A stretch of 64,000 nt of DNA from Serinicoccus kebangsaanensis (GTDB lineage: Bacteria; Actinomycetota; Actinomycetes; Actinomycetales; Dermatophilaceae), in contig NZ_VSLG01000003.1 in the NCBI RefSeq assembly GCF_008919445.1, positions 310,001 through 374,000 of the forward strand. The letters run 5' to 3'. The notes beneath the pieces were generated by a model that was given only the letters and a program-made list of their open reading frames with translations, was not told the DNA's origin and made no database searches. This document shows positions 7,388 through 15,297 of this stretch, piece by piece (position 1 is the stretch's first letter; each line of letters opens with the position of its first letter). The translations under genes were made by a program, and so were the position numbers.

Positions 7388-8815
7388 ATGGAGGGATCCG
7401 GGGGCGGGCAGCGGGGCGGGGTGGACGTGTGGGCCGACGTCGAGCCGACCACGACCGCTGAGGTCGACGGGTTGAGCGCGGCGGACTACGACGCACTGAT
7501 GGGCGAGGTCGCGGAGGCCCTGGGTGACCTGCACGGGGCGGAGCTGGCCAGTCGGCCGGCGCGCGAGCGGGTGCTGGACGGGTTGGGTGCCGCGCGCCGC
7601 GGCCTGAACGCCGCCACCCTCGGCGGTGACGAGGCCGCCACGGTGCTCGACGGTGACCTGGCCGGAGCGATCGAGTCGGTGGGCGAGCTGCAGACGCAGC
7701 TGGGGGCGGTGGGGTTCACGCTGGCGCGCGAGGCGGCCCTGCGCGGCCTGCACCAGGACGTGGCGATGTCGCTGGTCGACTGGTTGCGGGTGCGGTGCCC
7801 GTGGCTCAGCACCCAGGACGCGGCCCAGATCGGCGCGATCGTCACGGTCTCGCAGTCCCCCACGACGGCGGTCATCGGCGAGGCGGTCGCCGAGGGCGGC
7901 GTCCCGGTGCACCGGGCGGCGCAGGTCGCGCGGACGATGACCCGGCTCGCGTCCTCGCTCGACCCGGAGCAGCAGGAGGAGTACGCCCGGATCGTCACGG
8001 CGGCGGCCGCGCGGCCCGACCTGTCCGACCGAGACCTGGGCCGGGTGTGCCACCGGCTCCTCGAGGACCTGCTGCACGAGACGAAGCCAAAGGAGCGGGA
8101 GCGGACGGCGATCGAGCTGCGCAGCATCTCCCGCCGCCGGGTCGGGCCAGGGCTCACCCGCTTCACGATCGACGCGCCGGACGGCGACGCAGCGACCATC
8201 AACGGCGTGCTGACCTCTGCCCTCGCGGCGCCCGCACCGGGACGCGAGGCACGGGGCGACGGGGGTGACGACGAGGGATCGGGCGGCGGCCCGGTCGAGC
8301 CGGACACCCGGCTGCCCGGGCAGCGTGGCTACGACGCGCTGATGACGGTGATCCGTCGCGGCACCAGCAACCCAGGTGCCCCGCCCTCCACCGCCCGGGC
8401 CACGGTCCTGCTGACGATCCCGTTCGACCCCGAGCGCGGCACGCCCGCCGGCCCGGCGAGCACGATGGCGGGTGACTACGTGCCACCGGGGCAGGCCGGC
8501 GAGCTGGCCTGCAGCGGCGAGCTGACCCCGGTGTGGCTCACCGCCGACGGCGAGCCGCTCGCCCTGGGCCGGACCGCGCGCTTCGCCAGCCCGGCGCAGT
8601 GGAAGGCGCTGGCCGTGCGTGACGGCGGCTGCTCCTTCCCCGGCTGCTCCGCGCTGCCGCAGTGGTCGGACAGCCATCACCTGGACCACTGGGCCCGTGG
8701 CGGACACACCGACGTCGACCGGATGACCCTGCTGTGCGGCCGTCACCACACGCACGTCCACCAGCGCGACCTCACCGCGACGGTGAGCGGCGGCACCGTC
8801 ACCTGGCACGTCTGA
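7388..8815 (+). CDS. DUF222 / HNH endonuclease domain protein (13E12-like)
   Basis: A 475-residue protein with the DUF222 helical region in residues about 20-300 (MGEVAEALGDLHGAELASRP, QEEYARIVTAAAARPDLSDR) and a C-terminal HNH module: CSFPGCSALPQWSDSHHLDHW, GGHTDVDRMTLLCGRHH. The zinc Cys residues and the HH and HH pairs are present. At the position where relatives usually carry the Asn of 'DxxN' this copy has Arg (DVDRM), which may weaken metal-dependent cleavage. ATG 7388 was chosen as the first Met before the conserved region; an in-frame GTG at 7382 is possible. These proteins are repeated many times per genome in actinobacteria; their role is unsettled. Confidence 0.85.
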   Translation: MEGSGGGQRGGVDVWADVEPTTTAEVDGLSAADYDALMGEVAEALGDLHGAELASRPARERVLDGLGAARRGLNAATLGGDEAATVLDGDLAGAIESVGELQTQLGAVGFTLAREAALRGLHQDVAMSLVDWLRVRCPWLSTQDAAQIGAIVTVSQSPTTAVIGEAVAEGGVPVHRAAQVARTMTRLASSLDPEQQEEYARIVTAAAARPDLSDRDLGRVCHRLLEDLLHETKPKERERTAIELRSISRRRVGPGLTRFTIDAPDGDAATINGVLTSALAAPAPGREARGDGGDDEGSGGGPVEPDTRLPGQRGYDALMTVIRRGTSNPGAPPSTARATVLLTIPFDPERGTPAGPASTMAGDYVPPGQAGELACSGELTPVWLTADGEPLALGRTARFASPAQWKALAVRDGGCSFPGCSALPQWSDSHHLDHWARGGHTDVDRMTLLCGRHHTHVHQRDLTATVSGGTVTWHV

Positions 8816-8829
8816 GGACCCCGCCCCCA

Positions 8830-8854
8830 CGGCCGGCCCGAGAGTGGCCGGCCG
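8830..8854 (+). terminator. hairpin after the HNH gene
   Basis: A perfect 9-bp stem CGGCCGGCC / GGCCGGCCG with a 7-nt loop, 15 bp after the stop codon. There is no T-run, as is usual for high-GC actinobacterial terminators. Confidence 0.5.
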
Positions 8855-8965
8855 GTGAGGCATGCCCGTGGACGACCCGCGGCGCACGCGCAGGACCTGG
8901 CGTGCCTGTCCGCTGCCGCTCGAGGAGGGCGGCATACACGACCGGCTGCGGACGTTGACCCGCAC

Positions 8966-10012
8966 ATGCCGACTCCCCGCGTCCCGCTGTCCGTGCTCGA
9001 CCTCGTCCCCCGGTCCCAGGGCATGACCCCCGCGACCGCGATCGAGGAGTCCGTCGCCCTGGCGCGCGAGGTGGACCAGCTCGGCTACCGCCGCTTCTGG
9101 ATGGCCGAGCACCACGGCTCGGAGGCCTTCATGTCCTCCGCCACCTCGCTGCTGCTGGGCCACGTCGCGCACGCGACCGAGCGGATCCGCCTGGGCTCCG
9201 GCGGGGTGATGCTGCCCAACCACTCGCCGTTGATGGTCGCGGAGTACTACGGGACCCTCGCGACCATGCACGGCGACCGCTTCGACCTGGGGCTGGGCCG
9301 TGCGCCCGGCACCGACCCGATGACCGCCGCCGCCCTCTCCCGGTCCAGCGGCCACCTGCCCGACTTCGCCGGCGAGGTGGCCGACCTGCAGGCATACCTC
9401 GGCGCCCCGCAGGCCGGCCGCCGGGTGCGTGCCCTGCCCGGCGAGGGCACCCAGGTGCCGCTGTGGATGCTCGGCTCCTCGACCGGTGGTGCCCAGGTCG
9501 CCGCTGCTCTCGGGCTGCCGTTCTCCTTCGCCTCCCACTTCGCCCCGGACCAGCTGCAGGAGGCGCTCAGCCTCTACCGCGACCGGTTCCGCGCGGATGC
9601 CGAGACCGCCGAGGTCGACCGGCCGACCACCATGGCCGGGGTCAACGTCCTGGTCGCCCCGACCCAGGAGGAAGCCGACCACCTCTTCACCACGGCGCAG
9701 CTGATGGCGATCCGCATCCGCTCGGGTCAGCCCGCGCCGCTGGACCCACCGGTCGAGAGCCTGGCCGCCGTCGTGCCGACCGAGCTGCTCCCGCTCGCCA
9801 ACGCGCACCAGTCGGTGAAGATGGTGGGCACGCCCGAGACCGTGGTCGAGAAGCTCGAGGCGTTCGCCGCGGCGCACGAGCTCGACGAGCTCATCGTCAC
9901 CACCTACACCTTCGACCCCGAGCTGCGCCGCCGCAGCTACCGCATGCTCGCGGAGGCCTGGGGGGTGGAGGCGTCGACGTCCTCGGGCGAGTCGATCGCG
10001 GCCACCACCTGA
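8966..10012 (+). CDS. LLM-class flavin-dependent oxidoreductase (MsnO8-type)
   Basis: A 348-residue member of the luciferase-like monooxygenase TIM-barrel family. Family signatures are LSVLDLVPRSQGMTP at the start, then GYRRFWMAEHH, SSATSLLLGHVAHATERIRLGSGG, LPNHSPLMVAEYYGTL and FDLGLGRAPGTDP. The layout matches the MsnO8 subfamily of alkanal-monooxygenase-like oxidoreductases that use reduced flavin. ATG 8966 begins the conserved region. It stands alone, so the substrate is unknown. No recognisable ribosome-binding site lies directly before the start. Confidence 0.88.
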   Translation: MPTPRVPLSVLDLVPRSQGMTPATAIEESVALAREVDQLGYRRFWMAEHHGSEAFMSSATSLLLGHVAHATERIRLGSGGVMLPNHSPLMVAEYYGTLATMHGDRFDLGLGRAPGTDPMTAAALSRSSGHLPDFAGEVADLQAYLGAPQAGRRVRALPGEGTQVPLWMLGSSTGGAQVAAALGLPFSFASHFAPDQLQEALSLYRDRFRADAETAEVDRPTTMAGVNVLVAPTQEEADHLFTTAQLMAIRIRSGQPAPLDPPVESLAAVVPTELLPLANAHQSVKMVGTPETVVEKLEAFAAAHELDELIVTTYTFDPELRRRSYRMLAEAWGVEASTSSGESIAATT

Positions 10013-10078
10013 CCGCGATCGACGTGGCCAGCGGCCGCGAGCCAGCACCAGCACGCGTTCCGCTGGCACGATCGAGCC

Positions 10079-11428
10079 ATGAGCGAGGACCACGACCACA
10101 CGACTCCGCTGACCACGCAGGCGTTCCAGGCTCACCGGGGAACGGAGGACTGGCGGGGGCTCGGCCGCGGAGCCTTCGCCTGGTTCGAGGCGGGGTCGCA
10201 TACCGCGGGCGCCGCCCTCGTCGAGGAGATCGTGAGGCTGTGCGGTGACCACGGGGCACCGCTGCCCGACGTCGACGTGCGCGAGATGGGCGTGCTGGTG
10301 CGCCTGTCCGCGACCGGCGAGGGCTTCACCACCGCGACGGCCGACCTCGCCCGCGCCATCTCCGCGGCGGCCCGTGACCTCGGTCTGGAGCCTCGACCGG
10401 ACGTCGTCCAGGAGGTGCAGCTGACGGTCGACACCCAGCACGCGGACGAGGTGATGAGCTTCTGGGAGACGGCGCTCGGCTACGAGCGCCAGGGGGACGA
10501 GGACGCGGTCGACCCGGGCCGCCGCCATCCGCCGCTGTGGTTCCAGGACATGGACTCCTCCCGGCCACTGCGCAACCGGATCCACCTCGACTCCGTCGCC
10601 GCCCAGCCGGTGTCCGCCGCCGCCGTCGACGACCTCGAGGGCCGCGGGGCGACCGTGGCCCACCATGGCTTCTACGCCTGCGTGGCCGATCCCGAGGGCA
10701 ACGAGGTGGACATGCTGCCGCTCCCGGCCGCCAGCGACCAGTGGGGCGAGCCAGGCACCGACGACTGGCGGCTGGTCTTCTCGGGCGTCGCGACCTACCC
10801 CACCTCCTGGGGCGAGGAGCTGGTTGCGCTGGTGCGGGCGGCATCCAGGCTCGCCGACGACGCGGGACTCCCCCTGGGCATCGATGTGCGGCCGCTCCGG
10901 CGGGACGTCGACGAGCCCGCGACCGGCGGATCGACGGCTGTCGTGACGCTCGACACCGGCAAGGACCGCTGGGAGATGGAGGACGGCTACCTCCCGCTCG
11001 CGCAGGGCGCCCAGCGGGAGGCCCGGGCGCTCGGCCTCACCGCCGATCCGGAGAGCGCGAGGTTCGTGCAGATCGGGATCGACGCGGCCGACGTCGCCGC
11101 CGTCCGGACCTTCTGGCAGGAGGCCCTGGGCTACCGACCCGACCCGCGCACCGATGTCACGGACATCGTCGACCCCCGATGGCTGGGCCCGGTCCTCTTC
11201 TTCCAGCCGATCGACGTCGCCGAGACCGAGCGACGAGCCCAGCGCAACCGCATCCACGTCGACGTCTTCGTGCCGCACGACGTCGCCGCCGCCCGGGTCG
11301 AGGCGGCGGTGGCCGCCGGCGGCACGGTGGTGCGGGACATGGCGCCGTTCTGGTGGACCCTGGCCGACCCCGAGGGCAACGAGCTCGACATCTCCGTCAC
11401 CGTGGGCCGCGAGGAGCACTGGGGCTGA
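10079..11428 (+). CDS. tandem PCD-like + VOC (glyoxalase-like) fusion protein, internally duplicated
   Basis: A 449-residue protein of two similar halves. Residues about 10-105 look like a pterin-4a-carbinolamine-dehydratase fold (PDVDVREMGVLVRLSATG, FTTATADLARAISAAARDLG). They are followed by a VOC domain (about 110-235, LTVDTQHADEVMSFWETALG through FYACVADPEGNEVDMLPLP). The second half repeats this with a more diverged PCD-like part (WRLVFSGVATYPTSWGEELV) and a second VOC domain (FVQIGIDAADVAAVRTFWQ through WWTLADPEGNELDI). Both VOC halves keep the DPEGNE metal-site Glu. Actinobacterial PCD-VOC fusions are known; the doubling is unusual. The substrate is unknown. Confidence 0.8.
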   Translation: MSEDHDHTTPLTTQAFQAHRGTEDWRGLGRGAFAWFEAGSHTAGAALVEEIVRLCGDHGAPLPDVDVREMGVLVRLSATGEGFTTATADLARAISAAARDLGLEPRPDVVQEVQLTVDTQHADEVMSFWETALGYERQGDEDAVDPGRRHPPLWFQDMDSSRPLRNRIHLDSVAAQPVSAAAVDDLEGRGATVAHHGFYACVADPEGNEVDMLPLPAASDQWGEPGTDDWRLVFSGVATYPTSWGEELVALVRAASRLADDAGLPLGIDVRPLRRDVDEPATGGSTAVVTLDTGKDRWEMEDGYLPLAQGAQREARALGLTADPESARFVQIGIDAADVAAVRTFWQEALGYRPDPRTDVTDIVDPRWLGPVLFFQPIDVAETERRAQRNRIHVDVFVPHDVAAARVEAAVAAGGTVVRDMAPFWWTLADPEGNELDISVTVGREEHWG

Positions 11429-11449
11429 GGCACCCCGCACAATGGTGCC

Positions 11450-12280
11450 GTGACCTCCGCCGACGCCGACACGGCCGCGCACCACGCACCAGCCCCCACC
11501 CTGCGCACCCTGCCACCGGCTGCAGGGGTCTCGGTCTCGGCCCTGCTCCTCTTCGGCCTGCACCTGCCCTGGATCGGGTATGCCCTCCTCGTCGTCAGCC
11601 TGGTCGCCGCGTTCCTGCTGCACCGCGAGCTGTTCCGCGACCTGCTGCTCATCGCCCTGGGCATCGGCATCGTGTCCACCACGTCGGTCGAGGCGGACAT
11701 CAGCTGGGACATGTTCTTCCTGCTCGGAGCGGTCCTCACCGCCGCGGTCCTCGCACCCGTGCTGGTCGACCGCTTCGTCTACCGCCGCAGCGCGATCACC
11801 TTCCCGTGGATCACCGGCCGGCGGTGGACCCGGCTCCAGTGGGGCTACGTGGTGTCCGTCCCCGTCCTCGGCTACCTCATCCTGCCGGCCTACTTCATCC
11901 ACTCCGGCAGCTACCAGAACTGGCCGCCCATCCAGACCGCGAGCGAGTTCGGCCGGTTCTTCGTCGGCGTCAACGCCGTGGGGCTGTGGGACGAGCTGTT
12001 CTTCATCTGCATCTGCTTCGCCCTGCTGCGGCGGCACTTCCCGCTGTGGACGGCGAACGTGCTCCAGGCCACGATCTTCGTGTCTTTCCTCTGGGAGCTC
12101 GGCTACCGCGCCTGGGGACCGCTGCTGACGATCCCCTTCGCGCTGCTGCAGGGCTACATCTTCACCCGCACCAAGTCCCTCACCTACGTCGTGCTGATCC
12201 ACCTGCTCTTCGACGCCGTGGTGTTCCTGGCCATCGTGCACGCGCACGACCGCAGCATCTTCCCCTTCTTCCTCTACTGA
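11450..12280 (+). CDS. multi-pass membrane protein, CPBP (CAAX protease/bacteriocin-processing)-like
   Basis: A 276-residue protein with about eight membrane helices. The C-terminal third resembles CPBP intramembrane proteases: LWDELFFICICFALLRRHFP, then FVSFLWELGYRAWGPLL, GYIFTRTKSLTYVVLIHLLFD. The usual first motif EExxxR is here DELFF, without the second Glu and the Arg, so it is either a divergent or an inactive member. GTG 11450 has CACAAT 6 nt upstream, compatible with a leaderless start. It converges with the RecQ gene. Function unknown. Confidence 0.65.
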   Translation: MTSADADTAAHHAPAPTLRTLPPAAGVSVSALLLFGLHLPWIGYALLVVSLVAAFLLHRELFRDLLLIALGIGIVSTTSVEADISWDMFFLLGAVLTAAVLAPVLVDRFVYRRSAITFPWITGRRWTRLQWGYVVSVPVLGYLILPAYFIHSGSYQNWPPIQTASEFGRFFVGVNAVGLWDELFFICICFALLRRHFPLWTANVLQATIFVSFLWELGYRAWGPLLTIPFALLQGYIFTRTKSLTYVVLIHLLFDAVVFLAIVHAHDRSIFPFFLY

Positions 12281-12317
12281 CCCCGACGGGCGAGGCAGGG
12301 AGGCAGGCCCCGCCGGC

Positions 12318-14495
12318 TCAGCCCTCGATCGCCAGCGCGAGCGGCAGCACCGCCTCGGCACCCGCCAGACGCAGCGCCCGCGCGGCGACGGTCATCGTCC
12401 ACCGTGAGTCGACGACGTCATCCACCAGCAGCACCGGCCCGCCCGCCCCGCGGACCGCCTCGCCGAGCTGGTCCCCGACGACGACCCGGTCCCAGACGTT
12501 GGCGAGTCGGAAGGCGCTGTTGCCCCCTGGCTCGCCCACCGGACCGCCGTGCGCGAGGTCGAGGGTCCCGAGCAGCGGCAGCCGCCCGATCTGGCTGATC
12601 TGCTCCGCCAACGACCCGACGACCGCCGGACGTCGGCGCGACGGCATCGCCACCACCCCGACCGGACGCTGCGCCCAGTCCCACCCCGCCAGCACCTGCA
12701 CCACGGCGCGGGTCACCTGCTCCGGGACCGGCTCCCCGGCCACCGTCTCCTGCTCCGGGTCCTCCGGGTCCGACTGCACCGATGTGCCCGCTTCCAGCAC
12801 CGTGCGCAGCCGCTGCCCCCACCCGAGGTCGGAGAGCCGGGCCAGCGCCCGGCCGGGAGCGGCCTGCTCCTCCGGCGGGATCTTGCCCTTGACCTCCACG
12901 CCGAGCCGGGGCATACCCGACGGCCACTGCCCTCGCGGGTCGACCGGCACGCCCACCGCACCCAGCCGCTGCTGCGCGTCCCCCACCGCCGCCTCCGGGA
13001 CCTCCGTGGGATACCAGACGTCGGCGCACCGGTCGCACCGACCGCAGGGTGCCGCCGTCGGGTCGTCCAGGCACTCCTGCAGGAAGGCCATCCGGCACCC
13101 GTCGGTCTGCTGGTAGCCGACCATGAGCTCGGCCTCGCGCACCCGCGCCTCGGCCACCCGGGTGTAGCGCTCCCGGTCGTAGACCCATGGCTCGCCGGTC
13201 GCGGTCCACCCGCCCTGCACCTTCGTCACCGCCCCGTCGACGTCGAGGACCTTGAGCAGCAGCTCGAGTCGGGTCCGACGCACGTCGACAATGGTCTCCA
13301 GCGCCGGCGTCGACAGCGGTCGGTCGCTCTCCCCGAGCGCCGTCAGCACCGCGTCCGCCTGGTCCTGCCGCGGCATCGACACCGTGGCGAAGTAGTTCCA
13401 GATGTCGCGGTCCTCCGACCCCGGCAGCAGCAGCACGTCCGCCCGCTCCGTGGCCCGCCCCGCGCGCCCCACCTGCTGGTAGTAGGCCACCGGCGAGCTG
13501 GGCGCCCCGAGGTGCACCACGAATCCCAGGTCGGGCTTGTCGAAGCCCATCCCCAGCGCACTGGTCGCCACCAGCGCCTTGACCTGGTTGTCGCGCAGCG
13601 CCGCCTCCAGCCGCTCGCGGTCCTCGGTGTCGGTGCGCCCGGTGTAGGCCGCGACCTCGTGCCCGGCGGCGCGCAGCGCCTCGGCGACGTCCTCGGCGGC
13701 CGACACCGTGAGGCAGTAGATGATCCCGCTGCCGGGCAGCGTCCCGAGATGGGCCAGCAACCACCCGAGCCGCTGCTCCGGCGTGAGCCGGGGCAGCACC
13801 CCCAGCCGCAGCGAGGACCGGGCCAACGGTCCCCGGATGGTCCGCACCTCCCGACCCCCGACCCCCAGCTGCTCGGCCACGTCCTCGACGACCCGCTCGT
13901 TGGCCGTCGCCGTCGTCGCGAGCACCGGCGTGCCCCCGGGGAGGGCGTCCAGCAGGGTCCGGATCCGGCGGTAGTCCGGGCGGAAGTCGTGCCCCCAGTC
14001 GCTGATGCAGTGCGCCTCGTCCACCACCAGCAGACCGCAGCGCGCCGCCAGGTCCGGCAGCTGCTCGTCCCGGAACCTCGGGTTGTTCAGCCGCTCCGGG
14101 CTGACCAGCAGCACGTCGACCTCGTCGGCGGCGAGCGCGGAGCGCACCTCGTCCCACTCGGTCGCGTTGGCGGAGTTCATCGTCACCGCCCACACGCCCG
14201 CCCTCGAGGCGGCCGCGATCTGGTCACGCATCAGCGCCAGCAACGGCGACACGATCACCGTCGGCCCCGCTCCGCCCGCCCGACGCAGGGCCGTCGCCAC
14301 GAAATACACCGCCGACTTGCCCCATCCCGTCCGCTGCACCACCAGCACCCGGGATCGCTCCTCGACCAGCGCGCGCACGGCCTCCAACTGCCCGTCGCGG
14401 AAGTCCGCGTCCTCGCGCCCCACCAGCCGCCGCAGCGCCTGCCCCGCTGCCTCCGTGAGCGTGGGCGGCGTCCTGACCTGAGTCTCATCCGGCAT
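12318..14495 (-). CDS. RecQ-family ATP-dependent DNA helicase with C-terminal phosphoribosyltransferase-like domain
   Basis: A 725-residue protein. SF2 helicase core: Walker A at about 54-61 (QRTGWGKS), DEAH box with RecQ aromatic-rich loop (VVDEAHCISDWGHDFRPDYR), motif VI QQVGRAGRATERA. The RecQ zinc region follows (CRMAFLQECLDD, CGRCDRCAD). The final ~150 residues are not RecQ-HRDC: they end in VLLVDDVVDSRWTMTVAARAL, the PRPP-binding loop pattern of phosphoribosyltransferases. ATG 14495 is preferred over an upstream GTG because TAGCGT lies 7 nt before it (leaderless pattern). It unwinds DNA 3'-5' in repair (family knowledge). The PRTase tail has an unknown role. Confidence 0.88.
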   Translation of the reverse strand: MPDETQVRTPPTLTEAAGQALRRLVGREDADFRDGQLEAVRALVEERSRVLVVQRTGWGKSAVYFVATALRRAGGAGPTVIVSPLLALMRDQIAAASRAGVWAVTMNSANATEWDEVRSALAADEVDVLLVSPERLNNPRFRDEQLPDLAARCGLLVVDEAHCISDWGHDFRPDYRRIRTLLDALPGGTPVLATTATANERVVEDVAEQLGVGGREVRTIRGPLARSSLRLGVLPRLTPEQRLGWLLAHLGTLPGSGIIYCLTVSAAEDVAEALRAAGHEVAAYTGRTDTEDRERLEAALRDNQVKALVATSALGMGFDKPDLGFVVHLGAPSSPVAYYQQVGRAGRATERADVLLLPGSEDRDIWNYFATVSMPRQDQADAVLTALGESDRPLSTPALETIVDVRRTRLELLLKVLDVDGAVTKVQGGWTATGEPWVYDRERYTRVAEARVREAELMVGYQQTDGCRMAFLQECLDDPTAAPCGRCDRCADVWYPTEVPEAAVGDAQQRLGAVGVPVDPRGQWPSGMPRLGVEVKGKIPPEEQAAPGRALARLSDLGWGQRLRTVLEAGTSVQSDPEDPEQETVAGEPVPEQVTRAVVQVLAGWDWAQRPVGVVAMPSRRRPAVVGSLAEQISQIGRLPLLGTLDLAHGGPVGEPGGNSAFRLANVWDRVVVGDQLGEAVRGAGGPVLLVDDVVDSRWTMTVAARALRLAGAEAVLPLALAIEG

Positions 14496-14502
14496 ACCGA
14501 CG

Positions 14503-14508
14503 ACGCTA
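14503..14508 (-). promoter_or_regulatory. -10 box of the RecQ gene (leaderless)
   Basis: TAGCGT on the minus strand, separated by 7 nt from the ATG at 14495. It lies back to back with the promoter of the HAD gene. Confidence 0.45.
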
Positions 14509-14535
14509 GTCCCCCACACCGACACCCCTCCCCAC

Positions 14536-14541
14536 TAGGGT
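14536..14541 (+). promoter_or_regulatory. -10 box of the HAD gene (leaderless)
   Basis: TAGGGT ends 7 nt before GTG 14549, which supports that start over the GTG at 14540. Confidence 0.45.
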
Positions 14542-14548
14542 GTCCCTC

Positions 14549-15262
14549 GTGAACTGGGATCCCGTGACCGCAGTGCTGTTCGACCTGGACGGCGTCCTGA
14601 CGCCCACCGCGACCGTGCACATGCGTGCCTGGGAGGTGATGTTCACCCGTGTCCTCGAGCAGGAATCGGCGACCCAGGCCCCCTACACCGACCAGGACTA
14701 CTTCGCCTACATCGACGGCAAACCCCGCTACGACGGGGTCCAGTCCTTCCTCGACGCGCGCGGCCTCGACCTGCCCTACGGCGACCCCGGCGACTCGCCC
14801 GACACGCTCAGCGTCTGCGGCCTCGGTAACCGCAAGAACGAGCTCTTCAACGAGGTCCTGGCCCAGGAGGGCATCACCGCCTACCCCGGCTCGGTGCAGC
14901 TGCTCGACGCCCTCGACCGGCGCGGCATCGCGATGGCTGTCGTGTCCTCGTCCAAGAACGCCCCGACGGTCCTGGAGGCGGCCGGCATCGCGCACCGCTT
15001 CCCGGTCGTGGTCGACGGCACGGTGGCGGCCCGTGAGCAGCTCGCCGGCAAGCCCTCCCCCGACACCTTCCTGTATGCCGCGCGCCAGCTCGGGCACGAG
15101 GCCGAGGCCTGCGTGGTGGTCGAGGACGCCGTGTCCGGCGTCGAGGCCGGCGCCGGTGGCCCGTTCGCGTTCGTCGTCGGTGTCGACCGCGGCGCCGGCC
15201 GCAACGTGCTGCTGGAGGCCGGCGCGGACCAGGTCGTGACCGATCTGGCAGAACTGATGTGA
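14549..15262 (+). CDS. HAD-family hydrolase, beta-phosphoglucomutase-like
   Basis: A 237-residue HAD protein. Motif I is LFDLDGVLTPTA (nucleophile Asp and general acid Asp), motif II VVSSSKN, motif III Lys in LAGKPSPDTF, motif IV VVVEDAVSGVEAG. The cap region includes the long insertion (YFAYIDGKPRYDGVQSFLDARG) seen in the subfamily found next to GH65 phosphorylases. It ends 35 bp before the GH65 gene on the same strand. Together they suggest phosphorolysis of a disaccharide to beta-glucose-1-phosphate and its conversion to glucose-6-phosphate. The name rests on context; a phosphatase role is possible. Confidence 0.87.
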   Translation: MNWDPVTAVLFDLDGVLTPTATVHMRAWEVMFTRVLEQESATQAPYTDQDYFAYIDGKPRYDGVQSFLDARGLDLPYGDPGDSPDTLSVCGLGNRKNELFNEVLAQEGITAYPGSVQLLDALDRRGIAMAVVSSSKNAPTVLEAAGIAHRFPVVVDGTVAAREQLAGKPSPDTFLYAARQLGHEAEACVVVEDAVSGVEAGAGGPFAFVVGVDRGAGRNVLLEAGADQVVTDLAELM

Positions 15263-15297
15263 TGCCGTCCCGCACCTGAAGAGGAGAGCCCGCCCCG

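Noticed and set aside
8817-8965. A ribosome-binding site GAGGAGGG at about 8921 for the LLM oxidoreductase
   Set aside because: It is about 38 bp from the ATG at 8966, too far to serve that start, and no closer in-frame start lies after it.
6188-12361. A 2057-codon open frame on the minus strand
   Set aside because: Only 6188-7285 has the features of a gene (histidine kinase). The rest is a high-GC shadow frame of five plus-strand genes with Arg/Gly/His-rich nonsense composition.
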